Shown: positions 7,158-15,376 of the stretch, in pieces
How positions within the stretch are numbered: position 1 is the first letter of the stretch
Layout: each line of letters opens with the position of its first letter
NCBI GenBank assembly: GCA_029945855.1
Contig: JAQSDJ010000107.1
Span: 1-36,360, forward strand
Direction: 5' to 3'
DNA from: Lacunisphaera sp.
Lineage (GTDB): Bacteria > Verrucomicrobiota > Verrucomicrobiia > Opitutales > Opitutaceae
Length of the DNA: 36,360 nt
Notes under the pieces: generated by a model
Database searches by the model: none
The model's input: the letters and a program-made list of their open reading frames with translations, nothing else
Told to the model about the DNA's origin: nothing
Program-made: the position numbers and the translations under genes

Positions 7158-7823
7158 TTGGAATCCCTCGAGCAGATCCGCGACCGCCTCCTCGCCCGTT
7201 TCCCGGGCGCCACGGTTACGCTCGTGACCAATCCCGGCGTGGCCGCCGAGCATTCGCTGCTCCTCGACGCCGCCCATGGCGCCGAGCTCGCCCTTTTCCT
7301 GCGCGATGACCCCGCGCTGCAGCTCGACTACTGCTCCAACGCCACCGGCGTCGACTGGCCGGACAAGGAGATCACCGACGTCAAGAAGACCACCGTGCCC
7401 GATCCCGCCGGCGGCGCGCCCAAGGTCGTCGAGGAAAAAACCAAGCACGTCGAGCCGGGCTGCCTCGAGGCGGTCTACCACCTCTACTCGATGGCCCTGC
7501 GCCACGGCCCGGTCGTCATCCGGCTGCGCACCGCCAACCGCTCCGACCAGGTGAAGCTGCCCTCGCTCACCCCGGTGTGGCGCTCGTGCGATTTCCAGGA
7601 GCGCGAGATCTACGACCTCTACGGCATCGTGTTCGAGGGCCACCGTGACCTGCGCCGGCTCCTCATGTGGGAAGAGTTCAAGGACCACCCGATGCGCAAG
7701 GATTACGTGGACCCGGACGATTACGAGTGGGAGCCCACCCCGCACGCCGCCGTGCTCGAACGCGCGAAGGCCCACTATCCCGTGCCTCCCGCGGCCACTC
7801 CACCGGAGGCGCCCAAGCCATGA
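7158..7823 (+). CDS. nuoC: NADH-quinone oxidoreductase subunit C (TTG start)
   Basis: A 221-residue subunit of the peripheral arm, with the signature DFQEREIYDLYGIVFEGH at about 142-160 and the following HPMRKDY. The frame has no ATG near the family's N-terminus. The best start is TTG at 7158, 41 bases after the nuoB stop. A ~25-residue charged insertion (from DVKKTTVPDP) lies in the middle. The C-terminus is Pro/Ala-rich. It overlaps nuoD by four bases (ATGA). It is separate from nuoD, unlike the fused nuoCD of E. coli. Confidence 0.93.
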   Translation: MESLEQIRDRLLARFPGATVTLVTNPGVAAEHSLLLDAAHGAELALFLRDDPALQLDYCSNATGVDWPDKEITDVKKTTVPDPAGGAPKVVEEKTKHVEPGCLEAVYHLYSMALRHGPVVIRLRTANRSDQVKLPSLTPVWRSCDFQEREIYDLYGIVFEGHRDLRRLLMWEEFKDHPMRKDYVDPDDYEWEPTPHAAVLERAKAHYPVPPAATPPEAPKP

Positions 7824-8992
7824 GCGTCTCCGATCTCTCCTCGTTCACGCCCTCGTCCGGACCCACCGTCCGCGCCGTCAAGGATCCCTTCCACGGCGAC
7901 CTGCTCGAGGTCTCGATGGGGCCGCAGCATCCGTCCACCCACGGTGTGTTCCGCATGGTCGTGACGCTCGACGGCGAGGTCGTCGTCAAGCTCAAGCCCG
8001 TCTTCGGCTACCTGCACCGCAACCACGAGAAGATCGCCGAGAACACGACCTACCTCGGCTCGATGCCCTACACCGACCGGCTCGACTACCTGTGCTCGAT
8101 GACGACCAACTGGGCCTACGCGCTGGCCGTCGAGAAGCTCGCCGGCCAGGCCGTGCCCGACCGCGCCCAGTATCTCCGGGTCATCCTCGCCGAGATGACG
8201 CGTCTCGTGAACCACAGCTGCCTCGTCGGCTTCCTCTTCAACGACCTCGGCACCTCGTTCACCCCGCTGCTCTACGCGTTCCGCGAGCGTGAAAAAATCC
8301 TCGATCTCTTCGAGGCCCTGAGCGGCTCGCGCATGATGTGCAACTTCCAGCGCTTCGGCGGCTGCCGCGTCGACCCCACCCCCGAGTGGCTCGCCGCCGC
8401 CAGCCGGCTGGTCGACAATTATCCCCGCTTCCTCGACGAATACGAGACGATGCTCACGGCCAACGAGATCATGCTGGCCCGCACCCAGGGCATCGGGATC
8501 CTCGACGCCAAGCTAGCCGTCAACGCCGGCATCACCGGCCCCTGCCTCCGTGCCTCCGGCTACAATTACGACCTCCGCAAGGTCGACGGCTACGGTTTCT
8601 ACCCGCGCTTTGATTTCAAGGTGCCCCTCGGCGCGCACGGCGACACCTATGACCGCTACATGATGCGCATCCTCGAGATGCGCGAGTCGGTGAAGATCCT
8701 CCAGCAGGCCTTCCGCGATCTCCCCGGCGGCCCGGTCATGGACCCGAAGGCCAAGATCCGCGGCTTCCGGCCCAAGGCCGGCGAGGCCTACGGCCGCATC
8801 GAGAGCCCCAAGGGCGAGCTCGGCTTCTACCTCATCAGCGACGGCACGCCCAACCCCTACCGCTACCGCGTCCGCCCTCCCTCCCTCATCAATCTCACCC
8901 TCCTCGAGGAGATGTGCCTCGGCCACACCATCGCCGACTCCGTCGTCATCCTCGGCTCCGTCGACATCGTCCTCGGCGAGGTCGACCGCTGA
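7820..8992 (+). CDS. nuoD: NADH-quinone oxidoreductase subunit D
   Basis: A 390-residue subunit related to the large subunit of NiFe hydrogenases that forms the quinone pocket with NuoB. Family motifs are present: GPQHPSTHGVFR near residue 35 (with the quinone-site His), RNHEKIAE, and the C-terminal ending GSVDIVLGEVDR. The hydrogenase Ni-ligand cysteines are absent, as expected. The ATG at 7820 overlaps the nuoC stop. In the canonical operon nuoE, nuoF and nuoG would follow here; instead there is a 148-base repeat-bearing gap and then nuoI. Confidence 0.97.
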   Translation: MSVSDLSSFTPSSGPTVRAVKDPFHGDLLEVSMGPQHPSTHGVFRMVVTLDGEVVVKLKPVFGYLHRNHEKIAENTTYLGSMPYTDRLDYLCSMTTNWAYALAVEKLAGQAVPDRAQYLRVILAEMTRLVNHSCLVGFLFNDLGTSFTPLLYAFREREKILDLFEALSGSRMMCNFQRFGGCRVDPTPEWLAAASRLVDNYPRFLDEYETMLTANEIMLARTQGIGILDAKLAVNAGITGPCLRASGYNYDLRKVDGYGFYPRFDFKVPLGAHGDTYDRYMMRILEMRESVKILQQAFRDLPGGPVMDPKAKIRGFRPKAGEAYGRIESPKGELGFYLISDGTPNPYRYRVRPPSLINLTLLEEMCLGHTIADSVVILGSVDIVLGEVDR

Positions 8993-9001
8993 CGGGAACG
9001 C

Positions 9002-9134
9002 CTGAAAGAGCGAAAACTGAAGGACTGAAATGAAATCTCCCGAAACAACCTCCCGGCCCGCCTTCCACCGCCCCAGGTCCATTTCAGTTTCCCCTTCTTC
9101 AGCTTTTCAGTCTTTCCGCCTTTCAGCCCTTTCC
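9002..9134. repeat. Iterated CTGAAA/TTTCAG spacer between nuoD and nuoI
   Basis: The left part (9002-9035) repeats CTGAAA-like words and the right part (9081-9134) repeats their complement TTTCAG (ATTTCAGTTT, CTTCAG, TTTTCAGTC, CTTTCAG). Together they form a long imperfect inverted repeat with a GC-rich centre. It is the only gap of more than ~41 bases in the nuo operon and lies where nuoEFG are normally found. Confidence 0.65.
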
Positions 9135-9140
9135 TAAACC

Positions 9141-9776
9141 ATGCTCGGCTCCGGCATCATCAACGGCCTGATCGTCACCGCGAAGAACTTCGTGGGAAGC
9201 TACCATGATCCCAAGCGGATGGTGACCGTCCAGTATCCGGAGGAGCGCGCCAAGCTGCCGGAGAACTACCGCAACTTCCCCTTCCTCATCACCGAGAACG
9301 CCACCGACCCGATGGGCACGCTGCGCTGCGTCGCCTGCCAGATCTGCGAGAAGGAATGCCCGCCGCAGTGCATCTACATCGAGAAGAGCAAGGACAAGAA
9401 GCCGGACGCCACCGGCAAGCCCCAGCTCTACCCGGCCGTCTTCGCCATCGACACCTCCGTCTGCATGAGCTGCCAGATCTGCGTCGAGGTCTGCCCCTTC
9501 GACGCGATCAAGATGGACCAGGTGTTTGAGGTGGCCGCCACCGACCGTTTCACCGGCCTGCTCCTGGACCGCGAACAGCTCGCCAAGCCCAACAGCTACT
9601 TTCACGAGATCCACCCGACCGACGCCGCCGAGGTCGACACCCGCCTCGCCACCGAGCGCCAGGCCGCTGAGGAGAAAGCCAAGGCCGCCGCCGCCGCGAA
9701 GGCCGCCGCCGCCGCCAAAGCGGCCGCGCCCAAAGCCGCCGTGAAACCCGCGGCTGAAGGCGGGCCCACCGCATGA
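9141..9776 (+). CDS. nuoI: NADH-quinone oxidoreductase subunit I with Ala/Lys-rich tail
   Basis: A 211-residue subunit carrying clusters N6a and N6b. The two ferredoxin motifs are CVACQICEKECPPQC (about 58-72) and CMSCQICVEVCPF (about 107-119), with the usual spacing. The conserved core ends near residue 165. The last ~40 residues are an Ala/Lys/Glu-rich tail (KAKAAAAAKAAAAAKAAAPK) not found in typical NuoI of 150-180 residues; it may be a flexible or helical extension. It overlaps nuoH by ATGA. The gene order I-H is the reverse of the usual H-I. Confidence 0.95.
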   Translation: MLGSGIINGLIVTAKNFVGSYHDPKRMVTVQYPEERAKLPENYRNFPFLITENATDPMGTLRCVACQICEKECPPQCIYIEKSKDKKPDATGKPQLYPAVFAIDTSVCMSCQICVEVCPFDAIKMDQVFEVAATDRFTGLLLDREQLAKPNSYFHEIHPTDAAEVDTRLATERQAAEEKAKAAAAAKAAAAAKAAAPKAAVKPAAEGGPTA

Positions 9777-11005
9777 TCATCGCGGCCATAGATTCCTACC
9801 TCGAGGTCGCCCCCCTCGCCTGGCGCGACGCCGTCGTGCAGTGGTGCCCCGAGCCCACCCAGTGGCTGGTCCACCACCTGATCACGATCGTCGCGATCCT
9901 CGCCGTCTTCGGCACCCTCTTCGCCTTCACCCCCCTCGCCGAGCGGAAGCTGCTCGGCCGCCTGCAAAACCGGCTCGGGCCCAACCGCTCCGGCCTGCCG
10001 TGGTGGCAGAACGGCCCCAAGCTCTGGGGCCTCACCCAGCCCTTCGCCGACGCCGTGAAGGCGCTGACCAAGGAGGACATCGTCCCCGCCGCCGCCGACA
10101 AGCTCCTGCACTTCCTCGCCCCGGTGCTCATCGTGGCGTTCTCGCTGCTGACCTTCGCCGTGCTGCCCTTCGGCCGGCACCTGGTCCCCGTCGGGCTCGA
10201 CGCCGCGCTCCTCTACTTCTTCGCCGCCGGTTCCGCCACCGAGCTGGCCATCTTCATGGCGGGGTGGGCCAGCCGGAACAAATACTCGCTGCTCGCCGCC
10301 ATGCGCGCACTCGCGCAGGTCATCAGCTACGAGCTGCCCCTCATCCTCTCCGTCGTGCCGATCGTGCTCATCGCCGGCACGCTCTCCCTGCAGGACATCG
10401 TCCTCGCCCAGGGCTTCTGGACCTTCGGCTTCCTGCCGCACTGGTTCGTCTTCACGCCGTGGGGCTTCGCGGGCTTCCTTCTCTTCCTCGTCTCGGCGCT
10501 GGCCGAGAGCAACCGCTCGCCGTTCGACCTGCCCGAGGCCGAGAGCGAGCTCATCGCCGGCCACCTCACGGAATACTCCGGCTTCAAGTATGCGCTGTTC
10601 TTCATGGCCGAGTATTTCGGCCTCACCGCCCTGAGCGGTCTCGGCGTCACCCTCTTCCTCGGCGGCTGGCAGGCCCCGTGCGCCTTCCTGCAGTTCATCC
10701 CCTCCTGGCTCTGGTTCATGGGCAAGGTTATCGGGATGCTTCTTCTCTTCATCTGGATCCGCGGCACGTTGCTCCGCCTCCGCATCGATCAGCTCACGCG
10801 CCTCGCCTGGCAGTTCATGGTGCCGCTGACGCTCATCAACCTCGGCAACGCCGCCTTCTGGTCGCTGACCGCCGGGTGGACCGGCCCGCTGCAACTCGTC
10901 CGCTGGGGCGTGTCGCTCGCCATCATCGTCATCCCCTTTGTCCTCCTGGGCCGCCGCCTGAGCGCCGGCCGCCACCCGCGCACCTACCGCTACGCCGCGT
11001 CATGA
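9773..11005 (+). CDS. nuoH: NADH-quinone oxidoreductase subunit H
   Basis: A 410-residue membrane subunit (about eight or nine spans) that joins the membrane arm to the quinone chamber. Signatures are AERKLLGRLQNRLGPNR near residue 60, and the charged loop ESNRSPFDLPEAESELIAG with the following EYSGFKYALFFMAEY. It is longer than many homologues (~330-350), mainly through an N-terminal hydrophilic segment and two extra hydrophobic stretches. It overlaps both neighbours by four bases. Confidence 0.96.
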   Translation: MIIAAIDSYLEVAPLAWRDAVVQWCPEPTQWLVHHLITIVAILAVFGTLFAFTPLAERKLLGRLQNRLGPNRSGLPWWQNGPKLWGLTQPFADAVKALTKEDIVPAAADKLLHFLAPVLIVAFSLLTFAVLPFGRHLVPVGLDAALLYFFAAGSATELAIFMAGWASRNKYSLLAAMRALAQVISYELPLILSVVPIVLIAGTLSLQDIVLAQGFWTFGFLPHWFVFTPWGFAGFLLFLVSALAESNRSPFDLPEAESELIAGHLTEYSGFKYALFFMAEYFGLTALSGLGVTLFLGGWQAPCAFLQFIPSWLWFMGKVIGMLLLFIWIRGTLLRLRIDQLTRLAWQFMVPLTLINLGNAAFWSLTAGWTGPLQLVRWGVSLAIIVIPFVLLGRRLSAGRHPRTYRYAAS

Positions 11006-11520
11006 CCTTCGCGCTCATCATCATATCCGCCCTGATCCTTGGCTGCGCCGCGGTGGCGATGGCGTTGCGCAACCTGATCCACAGCGCGCTGCTGCTCATC
11101 GGCTCGTGGGCGGGCGTCGCGGCTTTCTACCTCTGGGCGGGCGCCGAGTTCGTGGCCTTCGCCCAGATCCTCATCTACATCGGCGCCATCTCCATGGTCG
11201 TGCTCTTCGCGGTGCTCCTCACCCGGCAGGGCGACGCGCCGGAGCCGGTGGAATTCCCCTCCCTGAGCCGCTTTGTCACCGGGCTGATCGCCGGCGGCGG
11301 CGTGGCGGGCGTCTTGATCGGCGCGATTTTGGGCATGCCATTCGATGTCCGGACGGCCCAGTCCGCCCCCGCTCTGTCTGTCAAGGAACTGGGCGCGCAG
11401 CTGATGGGGCCGCACGCGGTCTCGCTGCTCGTCATCGGCCTGCTCCTCACCGTGGCGCTGCTCGGCGCCGTGCTGCTGGCCTCGGACCGGCGCCCCGACC
11501 AACCGGAGGACACCCCATGA
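11002..11520 (+). CDS. nuoJ: NADH-quinone oxidoreductase subunit J
   Basis: A 172-residue, five-span membrane subunit. The central motif FAQILIYIGAISMVVLFAVLL (conserved Tyr and Gly of TM3) is recognisable. The start at 11002 overlaps the nuoH stop (ATGA); the open frame extends far upstream only because of high GC. It overlaps nuoK by four bases. Confidence 0.93.
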   Translation: MTFALIIISALILGCAAVAMALRNLIHSALLLIGSWAGVAAFYLWAGAEFVAFAQILIYIGAISMVVLFAVLLTRQGDAPEPVEFPSLSRFVTGLIAGGGVAGVLIGAILGMPFDVRTAQSAPALSVKELGAQLMGPHAVSLLVIGLLLTVALLGAVLLASDRRPDQPEDTP

Positions 11521-11828
11521 GCCCGCTGCAGATCTGCCTCCTCCTCTCCAGCCTGCTCTTCTGCATCGGCCTTGTCGGCGTGCTCTCGCGCGGCAGCGCC
11601 ATCCTCGTGCTGCTCGGCGTCGAGCTGATGCTGAACGCCGCGAACATAAACTTCATCGCCTTCTGGCGTTACGGCCCGAATCCCGACGCGGGCACGGGCA
11701 TCGTCTTCGTCCTGTTCTCCATCGCCGCTGCCGCGGCCGAGGCCGCCGTCGGCTTCGCCCTGGTCATCGCGGTCTACCGCCACCAGCGGAACATCCGCCT
11801 GCAGGAGGCGAACCGCCTCAAGGGCTGA
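11517..11828 (+). CDS. nuoK: NADH-quinone oxidoreductase subunit K
   Basis: A 103-residue, three-span antiporter-like small subunit. Both conserved membrane glutamates are visible: GVELMLNAANINF (TM2) and AAEAAVGFALV (TM3). Length matches the family. It overlaps nuoJ by ATGA and is followed by nuoL after three bases. Confidence 0.96.
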   Translation: MSPLQICLLLSSLLFCIGLVGVLSRGSAILVLLGVELMLNAANINFIAFWRYGPNPDAGTGIVFVLFSIAAAAAEAAVGFALVIAVYRHQRNIRLQEANRLKG

Positions 11829-11831
11829 ACC

Positions 11832-13859
11832 ATGACGCTCTCCGCCCAATATCTCTGGCTCATCCCCGCGCTGCCGCTCGCCGCCGCCGCCGTCGGGGCG
11901 CTGGTGCCGCGCACCGGCCGGGCCCTCGCCGCCGGCGCCGCCATCGCCGCGCTGGTCGCCTCCTTCCTCGTCTCCTGCGTCGCGCTGGTCACCGCACTCG
12001 CCGACCCGGCCGCCAAGCTCGTCTACAACTTCGCCTGGTTCGACCTCGGCGCCGGTGTCTTCCGCCTCGGCTGGCTGCTCGACCCACTCACGGCGTTCAT
12101 GTGCGTGATGGTCACCTTCGTCGGCACCCTGATCTTCATATTCAGCCTCGGCTACATGAAGGCGGACGCGAACTTCAAGCAGTTCTTCTGCTTCCTTAGC
12201 CTCTTCGCCGCGGCGATGCTCGGCCTGATCGTCGCCAACAGCCTCCTGCTGCTCTTCATCAGCTGGGAACTCGTCGGCCTCGCCTCCTATCTGCTCATCG
12301 GTTTCTGGTTCCACAAGCCGTCCGCCGCCGCCGCCGCGAAAAAGGCCTTCATCACGACGCGCATCGGCGACCTCGGCCTGCTGCTCGGCCTGCTCTGGCT
12401 CTACGACTCCACCGGCTCGCTGCTCTTCTTCGACGGCGGCGCCGGCGTGCTCGAGGCCGCCGCGCTGGGCTCGCTCGCGGCCCAGGTCACCGTGGGCGGG
12501 CTCGTGGTCTCCACCGCCATCGGGCTCCTGATTTTCTGCGGCGCCATCGGCAAGTCCGGTCAGTTCCCGCTACATGTGTGGCTCCCCGACGCGATGGAGG
12601 GCCCGACGCCCGTCAGCGCGCTCATCCACGCCGCCACGATGGTGGCCGCCGGCGTCTTCCTCATCGCCCGCGTCTACCCGCTGATGCAAGCCGACGCCCT
12701 GCTCGCCGCCGTGCCGGTCCACGCCCTGACCGTCGTGGCCTTCATCGGCGCCATCACCGCGCTCATGGGCGCGTGCATCGCCGTCGCGCAAAACGACATC
12801 AAGCGCGTCCTCGCCTTCTCCACCGTCTCGCAGCTTGGCTACATGATGCTCGCGCTGGGCGTCGGCTCGTGGGTCGCCGCCATCTTCCACCTGCTCACGC
12901 ACGCCTTCTTCAAGGCCCTCCTCTTCCTCGGCGCCGGCTCGGTCATCCACGCCGCGCACCACGAGCAGGACATTCGCTCGCTTGGCGGATTGTCGGCGAA
13001 GATGAAGGTCACCTTCGTCACCTTCGCCCTCGGCACCTGCGCGCTCGTCGGCGTGCCGCTGTTCTTCTCCGGCTTCTGGTCGAAGGAGGCCATCCTCCAC
13101 GCCGCGCACGGCTGGGATGTCTCGCATCTGCCCTTCTACGCCGCGGTCCTCGGCGTGGTCCTCACTGCTTTCTACAACACCCGCCTGATGGCCGAGACTT
13201 TCTTCGGCAAACCGCGCTCGCCCGCGGCCGAGCACGCCCACGAGAACAGCCCCGTCATGACGCTGCCGCTCGTGGTGCTGGCCGTCTGCGCTGTGGTGCT
13301 CGGTTTCCTCAACACCCCGGTCTGGCCCTGGCTGGACACCATGCTCCTCGGCAAGACCGAGGTGCACGGCCATTCCCTCATGGAAGGGGCCGGTCTGATG
13401 GGCTTGTCCGTCGTCCTCGTCGCCCTGGGTCTCGGCGCCGGCTGGGCCCTCTATGGCCGCCGGACGCGCGTCAGCGCGACCGCCCCCGATCCCCTCGCGG
13501 TCAAGGCGCCGCGCCTCATGGCTTTCCTCGCGGCCAAGCTCAAGTTCGACGAGCTCTACGATGCCACCGTCGGCCGGCTCAACTCCGCCTCCGCCGCCTT
13601 CGCTGATTTCCTTGAATTCTGGGTATGGGGCGGTCTCGTGACCTTGCTGGCCCGGCTCGGCGAATTCACCGGTCTGGTGAACCGCGAGACCGATGAGCGC
13701 ACCCTCAACGGCGGCTTCGACAACGTGAGCGAACAGGTTCGCGGTCCCGGCCGGGTCTATTCCCGCGCTCAGACCGGCGACGTGCACGGCTACCTGCGGT
13801 TCCTCGCCCTCGGCTTCGTCGTCCTCGTGCTGCTCGTCGTGATGGGAGGTGCCAAGTGA
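11832..13859 (+). CDS. nuoL: NADH-quinone oxidoreductase subunit L with extended lateral-helix region
   Basis: A 675-residue proton-pumping subunit, about 60 residues longer than E. coli NuoL. Pumping residues are present: TM5 Glu (SWELVGLASY), TM7 Lys (GKSGQFPLHVWLPDAM) and TM12 Lys (FWSKEAIL). The C-terminal part after ~550, where the long lateral helix HL and last span lie, carries extra sequence at about residues 598-630 (LVTLLARLGEFTGLVNRETD and ERTLNGGFD) before the conserved QTGDVHGYL anchor. NuoL insertions in this helix have been described in complexes with a second NuoM, which is the case here. It overlaps the next gene by GTGA. Confidence 0.95.
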   Translation: MTLSAQYLWLIPALPLAAAAVGALVPRTGRALAAGAAIAALVASFLVSCVALVTALADPAAKLVYNFAWFDLGAGVFRLGWLLDPLTAFMCVMVTFVGTLIFIFSLGYMKADANFKQFFCFLSLFAAAMLGLIVANSLLLLFISWELVGLASYLLIGFWFHKPSAAAAAKKAFITTRIGDLGLLLGLLWLYDSTGSLLFFDGGAGVLEAAALGSLAAQVTVGGLVVSTAIGLLIFCGAIGKSGQFPLHVWLPDAMEGPTPVSALIHAATMVAAGVFLIARVYPLMQADALLAAVPVHALTVVAFIGAITALMGACIAVAQNDIKRVLAFSTVSQLGYMMLALGVGSWVAAIFHLLTHAFFKALLFLGAGSVIHAAHHEQDIRSLGGLSAKMKVTFVTFALGTCALVGVPLFFSGFWSKEAILHAAHGWDVSHLPFYAAVLGVVLTAFYNTRLMAETFFGKPRSPAAEHAHENSPVMTLPLVVLAVCAVVLGFLNTPVWPWLDTMLLGKTEVHGHSLMEGAGLMGLSVVLVALGLGAGWALYGRRTRVSATAPDPLAVKAPRLMAFLAAKLKFDELYDATVGRLNSASAAFADFLEFWVWGGLVTLLARLGEFTGLVNRETDERTLNGGFDNVSEQVRGPGRVYSRAQTGDVHGYLRFLALGFVVLVLLVVMGGAK

Positions 13860-15376
13860 AATCCCTCCCGCTGCTTTCCCTGATCGTGTTCGCCCCGTGG
13901 GCCGGAGCCGTGGTGCTTGCCTTCGTCGGCCGGCACGTCGGCGCCAACGCCAACCGCACGATCGCCCTGCTCTCCAGTTTTTCCACGCTGGCGCTGGCCG
14001 GCGTGGCCCTCGCGTCCTTCGATCCCGCCGCCGTCGGCTACCAGTTCACGGAGCGGCATGCCTGGATCAGTGCGCTGCACGTCGACTATCACCTCGGCCT
14101 CGACGGCCTGAGCCTGCTGCTCGTGCTGCTCACCGGCATCATTTCGCCGCTCTGCCTGCTCGCCTCGTGGCGGGTCGGGCGCTGCCCGCGCGCCTTCGGG
14201 ATGCTCTTCCTCCTCCTGCAGGGCGCGGCCCTCGGCGTGTTCCTGGCGCTGGATTTCTTCCACTGGTTCGTCTTCTGGGAACTCAGCCTCGTGCCGGCGT
14301 TTTTCCTGATCAAGATCTGGGGCGGCCCCGGGGCGTCGCGCGCGGCCTACCAGTTCGTCATCTACACCCTCGCCGGCGGCGCCTGCATGCTGCTCGGCTT
14401 CGCCGCCCTCTACGTCGCGACCGGCACGCTGAACTTCACCGAGCTCGCCCAGCTGGCGGCCGCGGGCGAACTCGCCCCGAAGCTCGCCACGCTCGGCACC
14501 TTCTGGCCGCAGGTCGTCTTCGTCGGCGTCCTCTTGGGCCTGGCGGTCAAGGTTCCGCTCTTCCCCTTCCACACCTGGCTGCCCCCGGCGTATGCGGAGG
14601 CTCCGACCGGCGTCTCGATGTTCCTCACCGGCGTGATGTCGAAGATGGGCGTCTACGGTTTCCTGCGGATCCTCTGGCCGCTCTTCCCGGAGCCGCTGCA
14701 CGCCGCGGCCCCCTGCCTGCTCTGGCTCGCGCTCGGCGGCGTGGTGCTCGGTGCCTTCGCAGCGATGAAGCAGACCGACCTCAAGCGCATGATCGCCTAC
14801 TCGTCGATCAACCACCTCAGCTACTGCCTGCTCGCGCTGTTCGCCGTCGCCGGCGCGTCGAAGCCCGACGCCGCGGCCGCCGCGCTCAGCGGCACCCTCC
14901 TGCAGATGTTCAACCACGGCCTCTCCGCCGCCGCGCTCTTCGCCTGCGTCGGCATCATCGAGGCCCGCTCGGGTGGCCCGCGCGGCCTGAACGACTTCGG
15001 CGGCCTGCGCACCGTCACCCCGCTCTTCGCCGGTTTCTGCGGCATCGCGCTGTTCTCGTCCCTCGGCCTGCCGGGGCTCAACGGCTTCGTCGGGGAATTC
15101 CTCATCTTCCGCGGCGTGTTCGGCCTCGCGCCGTGGGCCGCCGGCGTCGCCTGCCTCGGCCTGCTCGCCACCGCGCTCTTCCTCCTCACCTTCTGGCAGC
15201 GCGTCTTCCACGGCCCCGTCGCCGCCGGCGTCGCGGCCTTCCGCGACCTCGACCGCGTGGAATTCCTCACGCTGCTGCCGCTCGTCATCCTGATGTTCCT
15301 GCTGGGCGTGCTGCCGCAGATCGTCATCGCGCTCTTCAACCCGCTCGTCACCGCCTGGGCGGCGAACCTGCCATGA
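13856..15376 (+). CDS. nuoM: NADH-quinone oxidoreductase subunit M, first copy (GTG start)
   Basis: A 506-residue antiporter-like proton-pumping subunit. All key charges are visible: TM5 Glu (VFWELSLVPAFFLIKIWG), TM7 Lys232 (LAVKVPLFPFHTWLP), TM8 Lys (SKMGVYGFLRI) and TM12 Glu (GFVGEFLIF). It starts with GTG at 13856, overlapping the nuoL stop and preceded by GGGAGG. It looks like the conventional NuoM of the pair. It overlaps the second copy by ATGA. Confidence 0.94.
   Translation: MKSLPLLSLIVFAPWAGAVVLAFVGRHVGANANRTIALLSSFSTLALAGVALASFDPAAVGYQFTERHAWISALHVDYHLGLDGLSLLLVLLTGIISPLCLLASWRVGRCPRAFGMLFLLLQGAALGVFLALDFFHWFVFWELSLVPAFFLIKIWGGPGASRAAYQFVIYTLAGGACMLLGFAALYVATGTLNFTELAQLAAAGELAPKLATLGTFWPQVVFVGVLLGLAVKVPLFPFHTWLPPAYAEAPTGVSMFLTGVMSKMGVYGFLRILWPLFPEPLHAAAPCLLWLALGGVVLGAFAAMKQTDLKRMIAYSSINHLSYCLLALFAVAGASKPDAAAAALSGTLLQMFNHGLSAAALFACVGIIEARSGGPRGLNDFGGLRTVTPLFAGFCGIALFSSLGLPGLNGFVGEFLIFRGVFGLAPWAAGVACLGLLATALFLLTFWQRVFHGPVAAGVAAFRDLDRVEFLTLLPLVILMFLLGVLPQIVIALFNPLVTAWAANLP

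Noticed and set aside
8993-9140. Possible small gene between nuoD and nuoI
   Set aside because: No frame of useful length is present; the sequence is iterated words and their complements.
9602-15211. Long antisense frames inside the nuo operon (for instance 9602-10975, 12570-13787, 13790-15211)
   Set aside because: All lie opposite conserved complex I subunits and are rich in Glu/Gly/Arg/Ala, as expected for GC-rich shadow frames.
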